NCBI RefSeq assembly: GCF_000283155.1
Contig: NW_004454179.1
Span: 1,986,164-2,050,163, forward strand
DNA from: Ceratotherium simum simum
Lineage: Eukaryota > Chordata > Mammalia > Perissodactyla > Rhinocerotidae
Direction: 5' to 3'
Length of the DNA: 64,000 nt
The notes beneath the pieces are model-generated. The model was not told the DNA's origin. It ran no database searches and saw only the letters and a program-made list of their open reading frames with translations. Positions 59,505 through 64,000 of this stretch are shown in pieces. Numbering within the stretch: the first letter of the stretch is position 1; the number at the start of each line of letters is the position of its first letter. The position numbers and the translations under genes were made by a program.

Positions 59505-60935
59505 GGCACCATGCCAATGAGTTGAATGGGTATCTTTTTGTTTGTAAGTGTACTTGCAAAATATATTGTTTGGTGTAAAGATAATTTTATTTACTTAAAT
59601 AGCATTATGCTATATCTTTCCATTTTTTTTTTTTCCGTCTACACTGTGCTTTTAAGTTCATCCATATTGGTTGTGTAAATCCACTTAGCTATTTCTAGTT
59701 CTTACCTTGTTCCCATGGTGTGCAACCACCACATTTTACCTAACTACTTTCCCAGTAATGGACACTCAAGAGAGCATCCAGCCACCTACCACCACAAATA
59801 ATGCTGACACGAAAATTCTTATATGAGTTCCCACACGGACCTGTGTGAAACTTCTTTGGCATATACACCCTGGAGCAGAATTGCTATATGCTGGGGTATA
59901 TAAACGTTTAATTTTATCAAGTACTCCCAGTTGCATCTGTCTACCAGTACCAGCAGCACCTGAGAGTTCCTATAACTTCAAACTTGACATGATATAGCTT
60001 TCTAATAAATGGAAAGTGATATCTCATTGTTTTAACTTGCATTTCTCTGATTATTGATGCAGTTGAGCATCTCTTCATTTGCTTATTGGAGTTATACTGT
60101 AAATTAGGCAATTCATGTTCATATCCTTTGCACATTTTCCTATTAAAATTGTTGTCTTTTTCTTGTTGATTTCTAGGATATATTATCCTAGAATATAGGA
60201 TATATATATTCTAGAATATAGAAATCTAGGATTTCTTTGGATATATTAATTCCTTGTCAGTTTTAAACATTGAAAATATATTCTCATTATGTCATCTGTT
60301 AGTTTTGTCCATAGTATCGTTTGTAGAAACCCTTCATTTTGATATAATATATATATCTAAAGATTTGTAATTTTAAGTCTTTCCTTGCCCCCAGGTCACA
60401 AAAAAATATTCTCCTAAGTTTTCTTCTATTAGCTTTATAGTTCACCTTTCTCATTGCAGTCTTTCAAGCATCTGGAATCCAACTTCATATGTGAGGTTAG
60501 GTAGGGATCCAATTTTATTTTCCTTCATGTACTGAGCTGATTTTCCCAACACCACTAATAAAATCCATCCTTTCTCCATTGATTTATAGTGTCACCTTCA
60601 TTGCATATTAAATTCTCAATACACATGTGTCTGTCTCTGAACTCTCTGTTTTGTTCTTTAGGTCTATCTATTCTTGTGCCAATACTACTACTTTATTATT
60701 ACGGTTTGTAATGTGTCTTAATATCTCAAAGAACAAGTCCTTTTATTTTTGTTCTCCTTTTTATTATTGTCCTAGCTACTTATGGGTCTTTATTCTACCA
60801 TATAAACTTTAGACATTTATCAATTCCTCACAATATCCAACTGGAATTTTTATTGGGATTACATTGAATTTATATATTAACTTTTGGATTATTGACATCA
60901 TTTTAATACTAAATCATCCAATCAAGGAGACATAC
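59505..60935 (-). mobile_element. Old L1 fragment, antisense
   Basis: Antisense ORF2 landmarks: 'cttgcatttctctgattatt', 'catgttcatatcctttgcac', 'ttaattccttgtcagtttta', 'gtgaggttaggtagggatcc', 'ttgatttatagtgtcacctt' and 'ttattgggattacattgaat'. Starts with the right copy of the direct repeat. No frame survives. Confidence 0.83.
60168..60229. repeat. Short AT-rich palindromic cluster
   Basis: It contains the perfect palindrome atattctagaatat and near-palindrome aggatatattatcct, bounded by 'gatttct' and 'agaaatc'. It expands a spot where L1 normally reads straight from 'gatttctagga' to 'atattaattcc'. Confidence 0.7.
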
Positions 60936-61711
60936 TCAGGACAACTTTACCTAAGGAAGATTGTAGATGTCCATGAAAAGCAAAGAGTCAAAGAAAGGGA
61001 ACAGAGGGAAGTTTTTTTTTTATCCTGGTTTTCTTTATAGGTTGAGAAACCATTTCCTGATTTGGAAAAGAAAAAAAAAAAACACTGTAGAAATGTTTTA
61101 TGCGACTAGGAGGTCTTTTTTAGTTTCTGCCTCAAGAAGGAAGCTAAGAGCCGCTCTTTGAGAGTAAGACCAATCTACAAAATCCCTTTATAATTGCAAA
61201 AGAGAAGAGTTATGATGTATATTACAGCTGAAAAGCAATGACAAAAGCTAAATATACACAGTACCTTGATATGAGACTGCTGACTCAGCCATGAGCAAAC
61301 CTAGACATTCCAGAGTGGCTAAGTAATCAAACCAGCCAGGGAACTGAGCTTAGTGATCACCATCTTTTCGTTTGTTTGTCTTAAGAACAGAAACATAAAG
61401 ATTTTAAAAGTTACTTTTTAAAAAAATTTGGCTGCATCATAGTAAAATGATGTTTAGACAGAATTCCACCTACCTGTTTTAACAAAGCTATGGTGGTTGT
61501 TTTTTAAGCAAAAATTACTACAACAAAAGTCATCTCTAGTGCAAAATTAACAAACCAAAATGTTGTGGTTTAGAACGAAAGCTTTTAAGAATTAATTTTT
61601 GGAAAGTAAAAGTTACCCTCCAAAAACACCATTGTTTTATATTTTTGCTGTATATAGTTTGCCTATAGTGAAAAGGAAATTCACTTTTTAAGTATAGAGT
61701 AAACTCTATAT
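60936..61711. other. Unassigned sequence
   Basis: No repeat or gene recognised. Confidence 0.35.
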
Positions 61712-61725
61712 TTAAACTCATTTCT

Positions 61726-61993
61726 TTTTTCTTTTTCTTTCTTTTTTTTTTTTTTTTTTTTTTTTGCTGAGGAAGATTCACCCTGAGCTAACATCCATTG
61801 CCAATCATCCTCTTTTCATTTGAGGAAGACTCACCCTGAGCTAACATCTGTGCCAGTCTTTCTCTATTTTGTATGTGGGTCACCGCCACGGTGTGGCTGC
61901 CAACGAGTGGTGTAGGTCTGTGCCCGGGAACTGAACCCAAGCTGCTGAAGCGGAGCTTGCCAAACTTAGCCACTAGGCCAGGGCACTGGCCCA
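61726..61993 (-). mobile_element. ERE SINE, antisense, tail-unit type
   Basis: A long T run (61741-61765) is the reversed A-tail; two tail units and the reversed head follow, ending 'gggcactggccca'. 14-bp duplication with one mismatch: ttaaactcatttct (61712-61725) and ttgaactcatttct (61994-62007). Confidence 0.93.
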
Positions 61994-62007
61994 TTGAACT
62001 CATTTCT

Positions 62008-62365
62008 AAATAAATAAAGAAGGTTCTATCAAAATTAAGGATCTAATAAAAGCAACTAAAAATAAGAGAAATCATGTGCTATTAAAAATAACTATACCTT
62101 AGATAACCTCATAGATACATGTGTTGACTCCAAGTTACATTTGTCCTTGAAAGTGAACATTTTAGTGTTAATCTATATACATATATAAATATATATTTTT
62201 GATAAAGAATATATGTATATATCCTAAAAACCATAATCAGTTACAACAACAATCAGGCTATTTCCAGGAATAAAGCAATTAATAGATCAAAAATATTGCA
62301 TTTGTATAACCACAATGTCTTGTAATTCAAAAACAAATGCAAAAAAAAATACAAATGTAGCATTT
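62008..62365. other. Unassigned AT-rich sequence
   Basis: Short TATA-rich simple sequence near 62175-62222; nothing else recognised. Confidence 0.4.
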
Positions 62366-62379
62366 AAAATTAAAAACAG

Positions 62380-62641
62380 AGTGGCCAGCCCCATGGCATA
62401 GTGGTTAAGTTCAGCATGCTCTGTTTTGGCAGCCCGGGTTCATGGGTTTGGAGCCTGGGCACAGACCTACACCACTTGTCAGCCATGCTGTGGCAGTGAC
62501 TCTCATACAAAAAAAAGGAAGGTTGTCAAAGATGTTAGCTCAGGGCTAATCATCCTCTAGCATAAAAAAAAAAAAAAAAAGAGGAAGATTGGCAACAGAT
62601 GTTAGCTCAGGGTGAATCTTCCTCAGCAAAAATAAATAAAT
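62380..62641 (+). mobile_element. ERE SINE, two tail units with long internal A run
   Basis: The head 'gtggccagccccatggcata' precedes two tail units separated by a 17-base A run (62564-62580). 14-bp duplication with one mismatch: aaaattaaaaacag (62366-62379) and aaaattgaaaacag (62642-62655). Confidence 0.94.
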
Positions 62642-62655
62642 AAAATTGAAAACAG

Positions 62656-63589
62656 CAATACATTTTCATTTAAATATATGTCATTACATACTACAATGGC
62701 TAAAATCAAAAAGACTGACCATATCAAGTGTTGGAAAGGAGGCAGAGCAACTGGAACTCTCATACACTGCTGGCTGGGAATGTATAATGGTACATACAAC
62801 CACTTTGAAAAACTGGCAGTTTCTAATCACATTAAACATATCCACCCTATGATCCAGCAATTCTACTTTTAAGCATCTAGCCAAGAGAAATAAAAATATA
62901 GGTCCACACAAAGGCTTGTACACAAGTATTCATGTCAGTTTTGTTCATAATAGCAAAAAATTGGAAACAACCCACGTGTCCATTAACAGGAGGATGGATA
63001 AATAAATAGTGGTATATACAATGGAATACCACTCAGCAATAAGAAGGAATGAACTACTGATGCTCACAACAACATGGATGAATCTCACAGACATTATGCT
63101 GAGCAAAAGAAGCCAGACACAAAAGAGTACATACTGTAAATTTATATAAAATTCAAGAACAGGCAAAACTAATCTATTATGGTAGCTTGGGTGCAGTGGG
63201 AGGGTGGAGATTAACTGAGAAAGGGTATGAGGGAACTTTCCAGGATAATAGAAATGTTTTATGTCTTAATTTGGGTAGTGTTCACAATGGGGTAGACAAG
63301 GGTAGAATAATTAAGCTGTATTCTTAAGAATGGTACATTTTAGGGGCCAGCCCGGTGGCTCAAGCAGTTAAGTGCACGCACTCGGCTTCGGCAGCCCAGG
63401 TTTCATGGGTTCGGATCCCGGGCATGCACTGACGCACCGCTTATCACACCATGCTGTGGCGGCGTCCCACATAAAGTAGAGGAAGATGGGCATAGATGTT
63501 AGCTCAGGGCTGATCTTCCTCACAAAAAACAAAAGAATGGTACATTTTACTGTACACAAATCATACCTCAATAAAGAACTGAAAAAATG
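62656..63589 (+). mobile_element. Old L1 3' end, split by an ERE
   Basis: 'cataccctgctgg'-type blocks of the ORF2 end are clear: 'catatcaagtgttggaaagg', 'ctcatacactgctggctggg', 'ggaaacaacccacgtgtcca', 'cacaacaacatggatgaatc', then 3' UTR to 'catacctcaataaagaactg'. Sense orientation, no intact frame. Confidence 0.92.
63343..63532 (+). mobile_element. ERE SINE with one tail unit
   Basis: The head 'ggggccagcccggtggctca', B box 'gggttcggatcccgg' and one tail unit are followed by a short A tail. Exact 17-bp duplication, aagaatggtacatttta, at 63326-63342 and 63533-63549, inside the L1 3' UTR. Confidence 0.97.
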
Positions 63590-63611
63590 TAAACACACAT
63601 GCATGACTGCG

Positions 63612-63631
63612 CGCACACACACACACACACA
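63612..63631. repeat. (CA)n microsatellite
   Basis: About ten CA dinucleotides downstream of the L1 terminus. 63633-63867 is unassigned. Confidence 0.93.
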
Positions 63632-63867
63632 TCCATTCTTCGGAGTTCCTTTTTAAGGATCAGTATAATTTTTAAAAATTATTCTCATTTCTCCATATAA
63701 AAGTAAAAGTGGCTACTTAGGCTCCCAATACCGCCTATGTTGTTTAATCTTTCTCAGAGAAAAGCAAGTGAATTGCTTCAAGGGAATATTGCTAAGAATT
63801 CGACATCTCAATGTCAAAGATTCCCATTCACCGTGTTTACCCATTGTCTTCAAAAACCAACCTTGTT

Positions 63868-64000
63868 GGGCCGGCCCCGTGGCTTAGCGGTTAAGTGCTC
63901 GCGCTCCGCTGCTGGCGGCCCGGGTTCGGATCCCGAGCGTGCACTGACGAACCGCTTCTCCGACCATGATGAGGCTGCGTCCCACATACAGCAACTAGAA
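63868..64000 (+). mobile_element. ERE SINE, cagcaacta type, cut by the window end
   Basis: A box 'ggcttagcggttaag', B box 'gggttcggatcccg' and the module 'acagcaactagaa' are present at the last base. The rest lies outside the window. Among the best preserved Pol III promoter boxes here. Confidence 0.96.

Noticed and set aside
1..64000. CRISPR arrays, operons, phage or plasmid functions
   Set aside because: No spaced short repeats, dense gene blocks or bacterial-type frames; the sequence is mammalian throughout.

Overview
This window is ordinary non-coding mammalian nuclear DNA. It is AT-rich and saturated with interspersed repeats of many ages. I could find no intact protein-coding gene, CpG-island promoter, functional tRNA or rRNA gene, CRISPR array or prokaryotic-type operon. 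The most diagnostic repeats are about 13 tRNA-derived SINEs of the ERE type, with a head that reads 'ggctggccc..ggcttagcggttaag', a B box near 'ggttcggatcc', and tail units near 'gatgttagctcagggct'. This family is known from Perissodactyla (horses, rhinoceroses, tapirs). The copies here carry heads with 'cttagcggttaag' and a 'cagcaactagaaggatgtg' module rather than the head I associate with common horse copies, so I lean to a rhinoceros or tapir. That is inference only.

Layout. 1-38 kb is unique sequence sprinkled with old elements: MIR, LINE-2, MER20 and other hAT transposons, MaLR LTRs and several ERE copies. The one gene-derived feature is an intronless, stop-ridden retrocopy of DPPA4 (SAP-domain pluripotency factor) at about 5.18-6.10 kb. 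38.9-45.2 kb is a three-layer nest of old L1 elements: a first L1, split by a second L1M flanked by an unusually long (~62 bp) duplication, itself split by a third L1 with the inverted-5' structure of twin priming. 46.0-51.5 kb is a much better preserved, nearly full-length L1 with a 15-bp target-site duplication (TSD). It has tandem ~110-bp monomers in its 5' UTR, an assembly gap (46644-46869) and an ERE inserted into its ORF2. It shows no ORF1. 51.7-55.2 kb holds two or three long LINE-2 3' ends. 55.2-64 kb is mostly AT-rich unique DNA, an antisense L1 at 59.5-60.9 kb, a sense L1 3' end at 62.7-63.6 kb and four EREs, the last cut by the window edge.

The elements do not work together as a system. 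What the window offers is a readable insertion history: exact target-site duplications, nested insertions, a candidate SINE 3' transduction, a composite SINE, two local duplications and a processed pseudogene. I looked for an undescribed biological system and did not find one. The findings are mechanistic or evolutionary curiosities. Family names come from recognising consensus signatures by eye; subfamily labels are tentative and a RepeatMasker run would settle them.
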